From Kriegella aquimaris (lineage in GTDB: Bacteria > Bacteroidota > Bacteroidia > Flavobacteriales > Flavobacteriaceae), in NCBI RefSeq assembly GCF_900103215.1, contig NZ_FNGV01000002.1:558001-622000 (forward strand): 64,000 nucleotides of DNA, written 5' to 3'. This document shows, one piece after another, positions 52,289-61,436 of this stretch (positions within the stretch are counted from its first letter, which is position 1; each line of letters starts with the position of its first letter). Both the position numbers and the translations under genes were made by a program. The notes under the pieces were generated by a model. It was not told the origin of the DNA, searched no databases, and was given only the letters and a program-made list of their open reading frames with translations.

Positions 52289-53572
52289 CTAGACTCCTTC
52301 CTTTAACCTATTGGCATCCAATTTTAAAAATATAAAAATCAGTATGGTGAAGAAAATCATACCTGAGCCCCCATAGCTAAATAAAGGCAACGGAATTCCA
52401 ATGGTGGGTAGTAATCCGATAACCATACCTATATTTATGAAGTAATGAATCAATAGAATTGAAATTACACCATAACCGTACATACGGGCAAAATCTGTCT
52501 TTTGCCGCTCGGCCAAGTAGACCAGTCGCAATAACATGAGCGTGAAAAGTAGAATTACACTGGTGGTGCCGATGAAGCCCCATTCTTCACCTACAGTAGT
52601 AAAAATATAATCTGAATGTTGTTCCGGAACGAAATCACCTTTGGTACGAGTTCCCTCTAAAAACCCTTTGCCAAAAAGCCCCCCCGACTCTATGGCCTTT
52701 TCAGATTGATAGGTATTGTAGCCTATAGTTTTGCGTATTTGTTCAAGTTTTTTGGGATCTTTTTCCAACCTTAGCCATAGGCTGAATCGGTCTCTATGGC
52801 GTTGCTCGAACACGTTGTTGAAAACGAAATTGACCGATAGGGAAAATAATATTGTGACGACCAAAGCAGAGGCCAATGGCATAATTGGCACCCTAAACCT
52901 TTTTTTCTTAAATAGGAAGAATAGGACGACCATTAAGGCCAATGCGATAATGACCCATATGGTACCGAACATTAAAGTTGTTACAAATACCAGTATGGCA
53001 ATAAATACAATGCCTAAATAATAGAGAGGTAGACCCTCTCTAAAAATGACAAACGCCAATGAAAAGAAAACTAAAGCACTGCCGGGATCGGGTTGTGGAA
53101 TTATCAATAAGGCGGGTATTAATAAAATCAAGAAGGCGTACAATTGATCTTTGTGACGCTTAATGTCGGTTTGTATGTCGCTTAAATATTTTGCAAGTGC
53201 CAAAGCTGTGGCAACCTTTGCCAATTCGGTTGGTTGCAGGTTAAAGAAGCCCAAGTTGTACCAAGAGGTAGCACCTGCCACGGTCTTGCCAAAAACGAAT
53301 AGGCCTAAGAGCAATATCATGGCAATAACATAAAAAACACTGGCAAAACGTTCATAAAAACTGGCCTCTAAAGCCAATACTATGATAATTGCCAATAAAC
53401 TGACACCAATAAAAAATAACTGTTTGCCGTGTAACGTGCCAAAATTAAAAATCGAAGGTTCGGCTTCTGTAAATGTGCTTGAATAAATATTGACCCATCC
53501 AATCGTTATCAGAAGCAAATAGAAGAGTACGGTAAGCCAATCGATCCGTCGTAAGATACTTTTACCAGACAT
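52289..53572 (-). CDS. rodA: rod-shape SEDS glycosyltransferase RodA
   Basis: A 427-residue protein from the ATG at 53572 (MSGKSILRRIDW); the longer start at 53620 lies within the PBP2 gene. About ten helices carry the SEDS marks: KTVAGATSWYNLGFFNLQPT, IPQPDPGSALVFF, GFLEGTRTKGDFVPEQHSDY and TIGIPLPLFSYGGSGM. It polymerises glycan strands with PBP2 for cell elongation. Its start overlaps the PBP2 stop by 11 bp; it is the last gene of the mre operon. Confidence 0.96.
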   Translation of the reverse strand: MSGKSILRRIDWLTVLFYLLLITIGWVNIYSSTFTEAEPSIFNFGTLHGKQLFFIGVSLLAIIIVLALEASFYERFASVFYVIAMILLLGLFVFGKTVAGATSWYNLGFFNLQPTELAKVATALALAKYLSDIQTDIKRHKDQLYAFLILLIPALLIIPQPDPGSALVFFSLAFVIFREGLPLYYLGIVFIAILVFVTTLMFGTIWVIIALALMVVLFFLFKKKRFRVPIMPLASALVVTILFSLSVNFVFNNVFEQRHRDRFSLWLRLEKDPKKLEQIRKTIGYNTYQSEKAIESGGLFGKGFLEGTRTKGDFVPEQHSDYIFTTVGEEWGFIGTTSVILLFTLMLLRLVYLAERQKTDFARMYGYGVISILLIHYFINIGMVIGLLPTIGIPLPLFSYGGSGMIFFTILIFIFLKLDANRLKEGV

Positions 53573-55430
53573 ACTCGTTAATCTTAAACTCTTTTCCGCT
53601 GTAAGGCTTGGCATATTCATGCTCTAAAGTCCGATCTAACATCTTTTTTTCGAGATCTTTTCGAGTAATAAATCCTTTTATATATTTTTCAATCATCAAG
53701 GAAGCAATGTGTCCGGCATATCGAGAGCCATAGTAGCCATTCTCTATATAGACGGCGATGGCAATTTTCGGATTGTCAACTGGGGCAAAAGCAACGAAAA
53801 CTGAGTTGTCGGTCAATTGAGTTTTGACCCCATCTATTTTGGTGAAATTTTCAACAGTACCTGTTTTTCCTGCAATCGTTATATCTGGTATTTGCACCCA
53901 TCTAGCGGTTCCTTTAGTGTAAACATCGGCCATGCCTTGAACTACAGGGTCAAAGTGCTTTTTATCAATAGTAGTATGTTGAGGTTCTGTAAATTTCGGA
54001 TCTGTTATATCTTCACCTTCAATTTTCTTTAAGATGTGCGGAATATAGAAGTGCCCCCGATTGGCTATGGCAGCAGTCATATTAGCCAGTTGAAGTGGAG
54101 TCACGGCGATTTCACCCTGTCCTATGGCATTTGAATAAATATAAGACCATGACCATCGGTTGTCGCCATACCATTTGTCATATAACTCTTTGTTGGGCAC
54201 TCTTCCGGGTCGGCCCGTGTAAATATCAGAACCTAAATATCCGCCAAGACCAAAACTTCGAATGTGTTTTTCCCAAGCATCCATACTTTCGTCCGAAGTG
54301 GGATACTTACTAAATATTTTTTGGAATACCCCGGCAAAATAGGCATTGCATGAATGGTAAATGCCGCTATTTAAATCCCTAAGACCTCCACCGCAGTGAC
54401 AACCTCTTTTTTTTCTGCCAATGTAAAAACCATTATAGCATCGGATTGATGTTTCAGGAGTAATTACACCTTCCTGCAAAGCGACTAGGGCATTCAATGT
54501 TTTGAAAGGGGATCCAGGCTCTTTTTCAAATGAAATGGAGCGATCGAATAAAGGTTTAGCGATAGTATCGTAATGGAGAGCACTATAATTTTTAGAACGT
54601 TCCCGACCGACTAATAAAGCAGGATTATATGTGGGACCAGATATCATGGAGAGTATTTCACCCGAAGAAGGCTCTATGGCGACGATACCTCCGTGTTTTC
54701 CATTCATCAATCGTTCACCGTATTCCTGTAAATCTTTGTCTATGGTAATACTTATTTCCTTGCCTTGTTCGGGCAAAGTGTCCATGATTTTGTCTTTGTA
54801 CGGGCCAATGTCCCTGTTAAATCGGTCTTTTTGAATATACTGTACGCCTTTTCTGCCTCGGAGAATATCTTCATATTGTTTTTCCACACCGGATCGACCT
54901 GTTAATTCGCCCTGAATGTAAAAAGGGTTTTTGGCCAAATCACGTTCGTTTACCTCACTGATATAGCCTAAAACATTTGCAGCACTAAAGGTGTCATAAT
55001 CGCGCAAAGAGCGTTTTTGAATATAGAAGCCCTGATAGTGGCGCATTTTTTCCTGTAGTTTGGCGTAATCTTCTTTGGAAAGTTGAGGTACCAAAACCGA
55101 GGGCAATCGGGTGGAATAAATACGAGCCTTTTTTAAGCTTTTAATGAACTTTTCCTTTTCAATGCCCAGCAGTCCGCAAAATTCTAGCGTGTCTAAGGCT
55201 CTTACTTCTCTCGGAATAACCATTACATCGTAGGCCGGTTGGTTTGCGACCAATAATTTGCCATTTCTGTCATAGATATAGCCACGTTCAGGATAGTCGT
55301 AAATCCGTGTTATGGCGGGGTCTTCCAGCACTTCATTAGGGGAAAAACTGAATATCTGTAGGTATGATAACCTGCTGATAAACGTAATTCCTATAATAAT
55401 AATAATCGAAGAAAGTAGAATTCTTTTCAT
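53562..55430 (-). CDS. mrdA: penicillin-binding protein 2 (transpeptidase of elongation)
   Basis: A 622-residue protein with an N-terminal anchor helix (SSIIIIIGITFISRLSYL), a PBP dimer domain (YDYPERGYIYDRNGKLLVAN) and a transpeptidase domain with SPFK in EKEPGSPFKTLNALV (SxxK), SCN in YHSCNAYFAG (SxN) and KTG in IAGKTGTVENF. It cross-links peptidoglycan during elongation together with RodA. It overlaps mreD by 4 bp upstream and rodA by 11 bp downstream. Confidence 0.96.
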   Translation of the reverse strand: MKRILLSSIIIIIGITFISRLSYLQIFSFSPNEVLEDPAITRIYDYPERGYIYDRNGKLLVANQPAYDVMVIPREVRALDTLEFCGLLGIEKEKFIKSLKKARIYSTRLPSVLVPQLSKEDYAKLQEKMRHYQGFYIQKRSLRDYDTFSAANVLGYISEVNERDLAKNPFYIQGELTGRSGVEKQYEDILRGRKGVQYIQKDRFNRDIGPYKDKIMDTLPEQGKEISITIDKDLQEYGERLMNGKHGGIVAIEPSSGEILSMISGPTYNPALLVGRERSKNYSALHYDTIAKPLFDRSISFEKEPGSPFKTLNALVALQEGVITPETSIRCYNGFYIGRKKRGCHCGGGLRDLNSGIYHSCNAYFAGVFQKIFSKYPTSDESMDAWEKHIRSFGLGGYLGSDIYTGRPGRVPNKELYDKWYGDNRWSWSYIYSNAIGQGEIAVTPLQLANMTAAIANRGHFYIPHILKKIEGEDITDPKFTEPQHTTIDKKHFDPVVQGMADVYTKGTARWVQIPDITIAGKTGTVENFTKIDGVKTQLTDNSVFVAFAPVDNPKIAIAVYIENGYYGSRYAGHIASLMIEKYIKGFITRKDLEKKMLDRTLEHEYAKPYSGKEFKINEYVW

Positions 55431-55936
55431 TCTTTGCTAGCACTGAATAATGAACCAAACAGCAAACATAGTACCAATGTTGCTAAACCTATAGAAACCG
55501 TCTTTTTCAAAACTAATAGAAAGTTTTCCAAACTAAAAACTTCTAGGGTGAAGAAAACAAGATGATGTACTATTATTAGTAACGCTAAAAACGTGATTTG
55601 TTGTGCTTTAGTGGTATTACTTAGCTTAAAACTTTGGAATTCGAAGTTGACTCCAAAAACAAATCGCATTATTGTCGGGCGCAAATAAGCAATTGTTACC
55701 GTAGATGCTGCGTTCAATGCCATTGTGTCAGAAAAGAAATCAATGGAAAGTCCGAGAAGAAAACTTAATGCTATAAAAGCTGATCGGTTTTCCTTGATAG
55801 GATACCAGTATATGAAAAGAATGTAAACCATCGGGTTGATAAACCCAAAGAAATTAAGCCTATTGAAGACCAGTACCTGCACTAATACAAGCAATGTAAA
55901 GCGAATGACATTCAAAAAGTAGTAATTACTAATCAT
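55427..55936 (-). CDS. mreD: rod-shape protein MreD
   Basis: A 169-residue inner-membrane protein with about five helices (LLVLVQVLVFNRLNFFGFIN, YILFIYWYP, SFLLGLSIDFFSDT, FLALLIIVHHLVFF and IGLATLVLCLLFGSLF). Motif content is low, but its place between mreC (8-bp overlap) and PBP2 (4-bp overlap) and the fold order identify it. It belongs to the elongasome scaffold. Confidence 0.93.
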   Translation of the reverse strand: MISNYYFLNVIRFTLLVLVQVLVFNRLNFFGFINPMVYILFIYWYPIKENRSAFIALSFLLGLSIDFFSDTMALNAASTVTIAYLRPTIMRFVFGVNFEFQSFKLSNTTKAQQITFLALLIIVHHLVFFTLEVFSLENFLLVLKKTVSIGLATLVLCLLFGSLFSASKE

Positions 55937-56744
55937 TGTTTAAGGTCTTGGCTTCCAGTTGCTCTATTTCAGATTTATACACATTGTTAACTATGTAAAC
56001 ATTTTTAATATTTGTCATATCATTGAAAAGATCGACATCAATACTGTAAAAACTCTTGGCCGTATCGAGATTGAATTTTTTTATGGTGCCTATGGGTATA
56101 TTTTCAGGGAAAATACTACTCATGGCCCCGGTAACAATGGTATCGCCAACGTTTAATTGTACGAATCTTGGAATATCGACCAATTGTACCACATTATACG
56201 TCTTGGTATCCCATATCAGTGATCCAAAATGATTACTATTTTTAATTTTGGCATTGATATTTGATTTTTCATTTAAGATACTCTGAACTGTTGCGAAATT
56301 TTCAGAAGTGTTCTCAACTATGCCCAGAATACCTTCTGAAGTAATAACCCCCATATCTTGCTTGATACTGTCATTTTTTCCCTTGTTTATGGTGATATAG
56401 TTTCGCTGATCGGTAAAACTGTTTTTGATGACCCTGGCAGCGACTACAGTGTAGTTGATGGTGGAGTCAAGAGCAATAGAATCGGTTGTTTCCCTATTGA
56501 AAAGTAAAGTTTTTAACCGTTTGTTTTCGTTAACTAATTTTTTATTTTCTTCGCTAAGTCCAAAATAGGAAGAAATTCCATGTGAAGTCTCGTAGATATT
56601 TCCCGTAACCCAATTGGAAGAATTAAAAAACCGTGATTGATGGTACGAATGGGATTGTATGGTGAATGCCAAGGCTATTGTCAGTAAAAGGAAATAGAGT
56701 AAAAAACTCTTATACCGTAATACAAAATTTATAATCTGTTGCAT
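55929..56744 (-). CDS. mreC: rod-shape protein MreC
   Basis: A 271-residue protein: cytoplasmic tail, one anchor helix (FLLYFLLLTIALAFTIQSH), a coiled coil (SEENKKLVNENKRLKTLL) and two periplasmic beta-barrel domains (YITINKGKNDSIKQDMGVI, GSLIWDTKTYNVVQLVDIPR, VGDTIVTGAMSSIFPENIP). It links cytoplasmic MreB to the PBP2-RodA enzymes. A 97-bp gap separates it from mreB upstream. Confidence 0.95.
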   Translation of the reverse strand: MQQIINFVLRYKSFLLYFLLLTIALAFTIQSHSYHQSRFFNSSNWVTGNIYETSHGISSYFGLSEENKKLVNENKRLKTLLFNRETTDSIALDSTINYTVVAARVIKNSFTDQRNYITINKGKNDSIKQDMGVITSEGILGIVENTSENFATVQSILNEKSNINAKIKNSNHFGSLIWDTKTYNVVQLVDIPRFVQLNVGDTIVTGAMSSIFPENIPIGTIKKFNLDTAKSFYSIDVDLFNDMTNIKNVYIVNNVYKSEIEQLEAKTLNND

Positions 56745-56841
56745 TCACTAAATTGTTTTTGTGCGAGCTGTGAAAGCATCTTCATTCGTGGAACGATGAC
56801 ATACCTGAATTATTGAAATTTTCTCGACTCTACTATGAAGT

Positions 56842-57870
56842 CTACTTGATAAGAATACTCTTGTATCGTTCAAGATTTTTCAAGGCAATACCAGTGCCTC
56901 GAACGACTGCGCGCAATGGGTCTTCCGCGATATAAACAGGTAAATCTGTTTTTTGTGACAATCTTCGATCAAGTCCGCGAAGCATGGATCCTCCTCCCGC
57001 AAGGTAAATACCGGTATTATAAATATCGGCAGCCAGTTCTGGAGGTGTTTGAGATAGCGTTTCCATAACGGCGTCCTCCACTCTTAAAATCGATTTGTCC
57101 AACGCTTTAGCAATTTCCCTGTACGAAATTTGAACTTGTTTTGGTTTTCCAGTTAGTAAGTCTCTACCCTGTACCGATTTTTCATCAGGGGGTGTCTGCA
57201 AATCTTCTGTTGCTGAACCTATCTCGATTTTAATGCTCTCAGCAGTAGCTTCGCCTACATATAAATTATGCTGGGTACGCATATAATAAATAATATCATT
57301 GGTGAAAACATCACCGGCAATTTTGACAGATTTATCACAAACGATACCCCCTAGGGCAATGACTGCAATTTCTGTTGTACCACCACCTATATCAACAATC
57401 ATGTTTCCCTTGGGTTGCATAATATCCAATCCGATACCGATGGCTGCGGCCATGGGTTCGTGAATAAGATAAACTTCTTTACCATTGACACGCTCAGCCG
57501 ATTCTTTTACTGCCCGCATCTCTACTTCCGTAATTCCTGAAGGAATGCAGATAACCATGCGTAAAGCAGGTGGAAACCATTTTTTCTTTAGTGCTGGAAT
57601 GTTTTTGATGAACATGCTGATCATCTTTTCAGAAGCATCGAAATCAGCGATTACACCATCTTTCAAAGGACGAATCGTTTTAATATTCTCGTGGGTCTTA
57701 CCTTGCATCATATTGGCCTCTTTGCCAACAGCGATTATTTTGCCGGAAATTCTATCTCTGGCAACAATAGATGGACTATCGACCACGACTTTGTCCATGT
57801 GAATGATCAGGGTGTTCGCCGTACCTAAATCGATGGCAATTTCCTCTGTCAAGAAATCAAAAAATCCCAT
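56842..57870 (-). CDS. mreB: rod-shape-determining actin homologue MreB
   Basis: A 342-residue protein of the actin fold: AIDLGTANTLIIHMDKVVVD (phosphate 1), MVICIPSGITEVEMRAV, EPMAAAIGIGLD, GNMIVDIGGGTTEIAVIALG (phosphate 2) and IYLAGGGSMLRGLDRRL (adenosine site). It forms filaments under the membrane that guide wall synthesis. It is the first gene of the shape operon, with a -7 box ~50 bp upstream. Confidence 0.97.
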   Translation of the reverse strand: MGFFDFLTEEIAIDLGTANTLIIHMDKVVVDSPSIVARDRISGKIIAVGKEANMMQGKTHENIKTIRPLKDGVIADFDASEKMISMFIKNIPALKKKWFPPALRMVICIPSGITEVEMRAVKESAERVNGKEVYLIHEPMAAAIGIGLDIMQPKGNMIVDIGGGTTEIAVIALGGIVCDKSVKIAGDVFTNDIIYYMRTQHNLYVGEATAESIKIEIGSATEDLQTPPDEKSVQGRDLLTGKPKQVQISYREIAKALDKSILRVEDAVMETLSQTPPELAADIYNTGIYLAGGGSMLRGLDRRLSQKTDLPVYIAEDPLRAVVRGTGIALKNLERYKSILIK

Positions 57871-57921
57871 TTTTTATCGTTTGGTTATGTTAGTAGCTTG
57901 ATAGGGGTGTATTTTCATCAA

Positions 57922-57929
57922 CAAAAGTA
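57922..57929 (-). promoter_or_regulatory. -7 box of the mre operon
   Basis: TACTTTTG on the minus strand in the 65-bp gap between purH and mreB, ~50 bp before the mreB ATG at 57870. No -33 match was found. It suggests the shape operon has its own promoter besides any read-through from purH. Confidence 0.45.
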
Positions 57930-57935
57930 GTAAAA

Positions 57936-59468
57936 TTAATGCTTAAAATGACGCGTGCCTGTCATTACCATGGCTACACCATTTTCATTGCAATAATCAA
58001 CACTTAATTGATCTTTAATAGACCCACCGGGTTGTATAACGCTGGTAATACCACTTTTATTGGCTATCTCAACACAATCTGGGAAAGGAAAGAAAGCATC
58101 ACTTGCCATAACCGCGCCATTTAAGTCAAACTTAAAGGATGTAGCCTTGTGAATCGCCTGATTCAGAGCGTCTACGCGAGAGGTTTGCCCGGTACCGCTA
58201 GCACATAATTGCTTGTTTTTTGCCAAGACAATGGTGTTGCTTTTTGTATGTTTACACAACTTCGAAGCAAAAATAAGGTCTTCAATTTCTCTTTTTGAGG
58301 GTTGCTTTTTTGTTACGTATTGCAAATCGGCCAAAGCATCAGTCTTTGAATCTTTTTCTTGAACCAATACGCCATTCAGGCATGACCTGAGATTAGTGTT
58401 AGGTAGTTCGATTTCATTCTGTATAAGTATGATGCGGTTTTTCTTACCTTTTAATACTTGCAAAGCTTCTTCTGAATAACTTGGCGCGATGACTACCTCG
58501 CAAAACAAGTTGTGAATCTCATCGGCAGTAGCTTTGTCAATTTCAACATTACTGATAAGCACGCCTCCAAATGCTGAAACAGGGTCTCCTGCCAAGGCAT
58601 CGACATAGGCTGAATGAATTGTATTTCTTGTTGCCAATCCACAAGCGTTGTTGTGTTTTAGTATGGCAAAAGTGGGATCGTCGTTCTTGAATTCATTCAT
58701 CAAGTTTACTGCTGCGTCGACATCGAGTAAATTATTATAGGAGAGTTCTTTGCCATGTAATTTGCTAAATATGGCGTCAAAATCACCAAAAAAGAAACCT
58801 TTTTGATGAGGGTTTTCACCATAGCGCAATACCTGCCCATTAGTTTCACTAATCTTAAGAACGGTCTCTTGATTGTCTTTATTAAAATAATTGAAAATTG
58901 CAGTATCGTAATGCGAGGAAACATTGAATGCTTTTGCAGCAAAGCGTTTACGGTCTTCTAAAACAGTATTTCCATTATTGGAAGAAATTACATCTAGAAA
59001 ATCACTATAATCTTCCATTGAACTGACACAAAGAACATCTTTAAAGTTCTTTGCCGCAGCGCGAATCAATGAAATACCTCCGATATCTATTTTTTCAATA
59101 ATATCTTGTTCCGATGCACCACTGGCAACGGTTTTTTCAAAAGGATATAAATCAACAATAACGATATCCAATTGTGGAATTTGATACTCTTCCAATTGGG
59201 CAACATCACCTTCATTGTCCTGGCGATTCAAAATGCCTCCAAAAACTTTGGGGTGAAGGGTTTTTACTCTTCCTCCTAAAATCGAGGGATAACTGGTAAC
59301 TTCCTCAACGGGAACGACGTCAATGCCCAAATCCTTAATAAATGTTTCAGTACCTCCTGTAGAATAGATGGTAATGCCGAGTTCTGCGAATTTTTTTACG
59401 ATGGGTTCCAATCCATCTTTATGAAATACGGAAATTAGGGCCGATGTGGCTTTTTTGGTACTGCTCAT
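57936..59468 (-). CDS. purH: bifunctional AICAR formyltransferase / IMP cyclohydrolase
   Basis: A 510-residue protein catalysing the last two steps of IMP synthesis. The N-terminal MGS-type cyclohydrolase domain shows ISVFHKDGLEPIVKKFAELG, YSTGGTETFIKDLG and GGRVKTLHPKVFGGIL; the C-terminal AICAR transformylase domain shows RYGENPHQKGFFF and ILKHNNACGLATR with the catalytic Lys-His. DAFFPFPD and VIQPGGSIKDQ are also typical. Its leader is ~135 nt from a -7 box at 59611-59618. Confidence 0.97.
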   Translation of the reverse strand: MSSTKKATSALISVFHKDGLEPIVKKFAELGITIYSTGGTETFIKDLGIDVVPVEEVTSYPSILGGRVKTLHPKVFGGILNRQDNEGDVAQLEEYQIPQLDIVIVDLYPFEKTVASGASEQDIIEKIDIGGISLIRAAAKNFKDVLCVSSMEDYSDFLDVISSNNGNTVLEDRKRFAAKAFNVSSHYDTAIFNYFNKDNQETVLKISETNGQVLRYGENPHQKGFFFGDFDAIFSKLHGKELSYNNLLDVDAAVNLMNEFKNDDPTFAILKHNNACGLATRNTIHSAYVDALAGDPVSAFGGVLISNVEIDKATADEIHNLFCEVVIAPSYSEEALQVLKGKKNRIILIQNEIELPNTNLRSCLNGVLVQEKDSKTDALADLQYVTKKQPSKREIEDLIFASKLCKHTKSNTIVLAKNKQLCASGTGQTSRVDALNQAIHKATSFKFDLNGAVMASDAFFPFPDCVEIANKSGITSVIQPGGSIKDQLSVDYCNENGVAMVMTGTRHFKH

Positions 59469-59610
59469 TTTTTTTGTGTTTGGAATTGTGGGATGAATCC
59501 TCGATTTTGATTGCCGATTTCGAGAATACTTTATTGTTTAATTTTCAAAAATTCGAATGGTTTGCTGGTTATTCGGAACCGATTATAATAGCACGGGGCG
59601 TATAACAGCG

Positions 59611-59618
59611 CAAAAGTA
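59611..59618 (-). promoter_or_regulatory. -7 box upstream of purH
   Basis: TACTTTTG on the minus strand, 142 bp before the purH ATG. The resulting leader is long, but no known purine-sensing riboswitch fold was recognised in it. Confidence 0.4.
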
Positions 59619-59745
59619 CTTTTTTTACAGGGAAAAGTACGGTCGCGTTATCAACAAAATCGTTAAAGTTTTGAACCGTCTCCACTATATTTAGGGGCTG
59701 CGTTGGCTCTTTGGTAAAAACGGCTTTATTACTGCTTAGGGGTAA

Positions 59746-60213
59746 TTATTCGAGGTAGCCATCAATTATCTTGGCCACATTTTGGTTTACAAACTCTAAA
59801 AACCGTTCATCTTGTTCGGAAAATGGGTCTGTTGTATTTGAGTCAATGTCGATTTGACCTACATTTTCACCATTTAAGAATAAAGGCACAACAATTTCGG
59901 ATTTAACGGTCAGGCTGCAGGCGATGTAATTATCTTGGGCACTAACATCGGGCACTACGAAATTCTGGTTGCTGACGGCTACTTGTCCGCAGATGCCCTT
60001 GCCAAATGGAATAATCGTATGATCTGTGGGCGCTCCGGAATAGGGGCCAAGTTTCAATTCTTCTTTATTGCCGTTCTTAAAATAGAATCCGACCCAATCA
60101 TAATGGGATACCGTGGTCTTCAATAATTCACATACGGCTTGAAGCCGATTTTCTATGGAGGAGTCAGAGGTGCTTAAAATCGCACTGACTTTCAATTCCA
60201 ATTCGCTGAACAT
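59746..60213 (-). CDS. GAF-domain protein, free methionine-(R)-sulfoxide reductase-like
   Basis: A 155-residue protein from the ATG at 60213; the longer frame start at 60276 lies before the -7 box (60229-60236). The chain is one GAF domain with the fRMsr signature: DWVGFYF, IPFGKGICGQVAVSNQ with Cys75, YIACSLTVKSEIVVPLF with Cys99, and GQIDIDSNTTDPFSEQDER. In E. coli fRMsr three Cys take part; the equivalent of Cys84, in the loop before GKGICG, is missing here (GAPTDHTIIP). Activity is likely, but the redox relay may differ. Confidence 0.85.
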   Translation of the reverse strand: MFSELELKVSAILSTSDSSIENRLQAVCELLKTTVSHYDWVGFYFKNGNKEELKLGPYSGAPTDHTIIPFGKGICGQVAVSNQNFVVPDVSAQDNYIACSLTVKSEIVVPLFLNGENVGQIDIDSNTTDPFSEQDERFLEFVNQNVAKIIDGYLE

Positions 60214-60228
60214 AATTTTGATTTTTTG

Positions 60229-60236
60229 CAAAAGTA
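60229..60236 (-). promoter_or_regulatory. -7 box of the fRMsr-like gene
   Basis: TACTTTTG on the minus strand, 15 bp before the ATG at 60213. It lies inside the longer open frame and so decides for the shorter protein. No -33 match at 19 nt. Confidence 0.5.
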
Positions 60237-60416
60237 GTGCTTTGTAGAAACTTGTGATGTTTCGTATTCGAATCAAAAATGAAACTTATGTAACCATTAG
60301 AAAAAGGATACCTAAATACTTTGAATGCAAAAATGACCTACCCGATAACAATACCAGATAGGCCATTCTTCAACTTTTTTAAAATGCCGACGCTTTAGTC
60401 AGCCATCTTAACGTTT

Positions 60417-60713
60417 TTATTTGACACTTTTGATCTGCTTCCCATCAAAAATTTTCACTGTGGTCGCTGCAATCATAAATGGCAACCCTATTATTTTTTC
60501 GAAGAAAGTATTTCTAAAGAGCCAATCTTTTTTAAGGTCTAAATTTGTTGGACATGACAGACAATTTGGGCCAAGCGGATTCAAATCGGGCTTTATCTGG
60601 TATATTTTGGGACATTCAATAGGGCGTCCATTTTCATCTGCACAACGGGTTTGCCCCATCATGGTGTTTGCGCTGAAAGCCAAAAAGGCTAAAACTAAAA
60701 CTGCTGTTCTCAT
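60417..60713 (-). CDS. small exported protein, function unknown
   Basis: A 98-residue protein with a Sec signal (MRTAVLVLAFLAFSANTMMGQ). The mature part has four Cys (TRCADENGRPIECPKIY and LGPNCLSCPTNLD), suggesting two disulfides or a metal site, and ends with FMIAATTVKIFDGKQIKSVK. I do not recognise a family. It diverges from the HYC_CC_PP gene across a 213-bp gap, so a link to metal handling is possible. Confidence 0.65.
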   Translation of the reverse strand: MRTAVLVLAFLAFSANTMMGQTRCADENGRPIECPKIYQIKPDLNPLGPNCLSCPTNLDLKKDWLFRNTFFEKIIGLPFMIAATTVKIFDGKQIKSVK

Positions 60714-60778
60714 AATACTAAAATTTAAAGATTAATAAATGTTTTATTTGCTCTTTTATGCTTTTCGAGTAACAAGGT

Positions 60779-60790
60779 TAACAGCTGTTA
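60779..60790. promoter_or_regulatory. 12-bp perfect palindrome between divergent genes
   Basis: TAACAGCTGTTA is a perfect palindrome, 66 bp before the small exported protein gene and 137 bp before the HYC_CC_PP gene. It is a candidate operator at the edge of the metal locus. No regulator can be assigned. Confidence 0.35.
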
Positions 60791-60913
60791 GGGGATATTT
60801 TAAATTTTAACATAGTCTACAAACCACTTCAATTCAAAAACAACAGATAAATGGTAGTGCTATTCAATTTTTCATCGAAGAATGGTTTAATTCTTTGAAC
60901 ACGGAATTATTTG

Positions 60914-60921
60914 TATTTTTG
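60914..60921 (+). promoter_or_regulatory. -7 box directly before the HYC_CC_PP gene
   Basis: TATTTTTG matches TAnnTTTG and ends 5 nt before the ATG at 60927, suggesting a leaderless or near-leaderless mRNA. A TTTG (60894-60897) lies upstream with a 16-nt spacer, shorter than usual. Confidence 0.5.
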
Positions 60922-60926
60922 CACTG

Positions 60927-61340
60927 ATGAAAGAAAAACTACATCGCTATTTTTCTTGCCTAATGGCGGTCGTGCTGCTATTTTCTACAATTTCTTGGAA
61001 AGTAGAGAAGCACTATTGTATGGGGCACTTAGTGGATATTGCTTTTTTTGTCGATGCGCAAGGTTGTGGAATGAACCCGTCTTCGGAATACGAAACGGAA
61101 GTGACCCAAGAAAAAAACTCTTGCTGTGCCCATGAGGTAATTGCTGTGGAAGGTCAGAATGACCTCAAACCTGCTTTTAACGATTTAGACCTAGAACACG
61201 GCCTGTTCTTCGCTGATTATGCACCTTCTTATGTTGGCCTGTTCGAGCCATTGCAGGCTAAGTATATTTCATATTCAGCATATATACCGCCCAAAATTGT
61301 CAAGAATATCCATTTACTTGATGCTATCTTCTTGATTTGA
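60927..61340 (+). CDS. HYC_CC_PP family protein
   Basis: A 137-residue protein named for three short motifs, all present: His-Tyr-Cys in VEKHYCMGHLVD (29-31), Cys-Cys in KNSCCAHEV (66-67) and Pro-Pro in SAYIPPKIV. The N-terminus is a signal or anchor (CLMAVVLLFSTISW). The paired Cys/His residues suggest metal binding at the envelope. It is followed on the same strand by the HMA-AraC regulator and the CopA-type ATPase, fitting copper handling. Confidence 0.88.
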   Translation: MKEKLHRYFSCLMAVVLLFSTISWKVEKHYCMGHLVDIAFFVDAQGCGMNPSSEYETEVTQEKNSCCAHEVIAVEGQNDLKPAFNDLDLEHGLFFADYAPSYVGLFEPLQAKYISYSAYIPPKIVKNIHLLDAIFLI

Positions 61341-61436
61341 TTTCTTTTTAGTTTTTTCTATCATTTTTTCGAGGTGCATTCGGATTGCATAAATTCGATG
61401 TATTTCAATAATTCTGAGCTTGCTAAAAATTATCAA

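Noticed and set aside
59469-59605. Riboswitch in the purH leader
   Set aside because: The leader is long, but no conserved purine, PRPP or ZTP aptamer core could be recognised.
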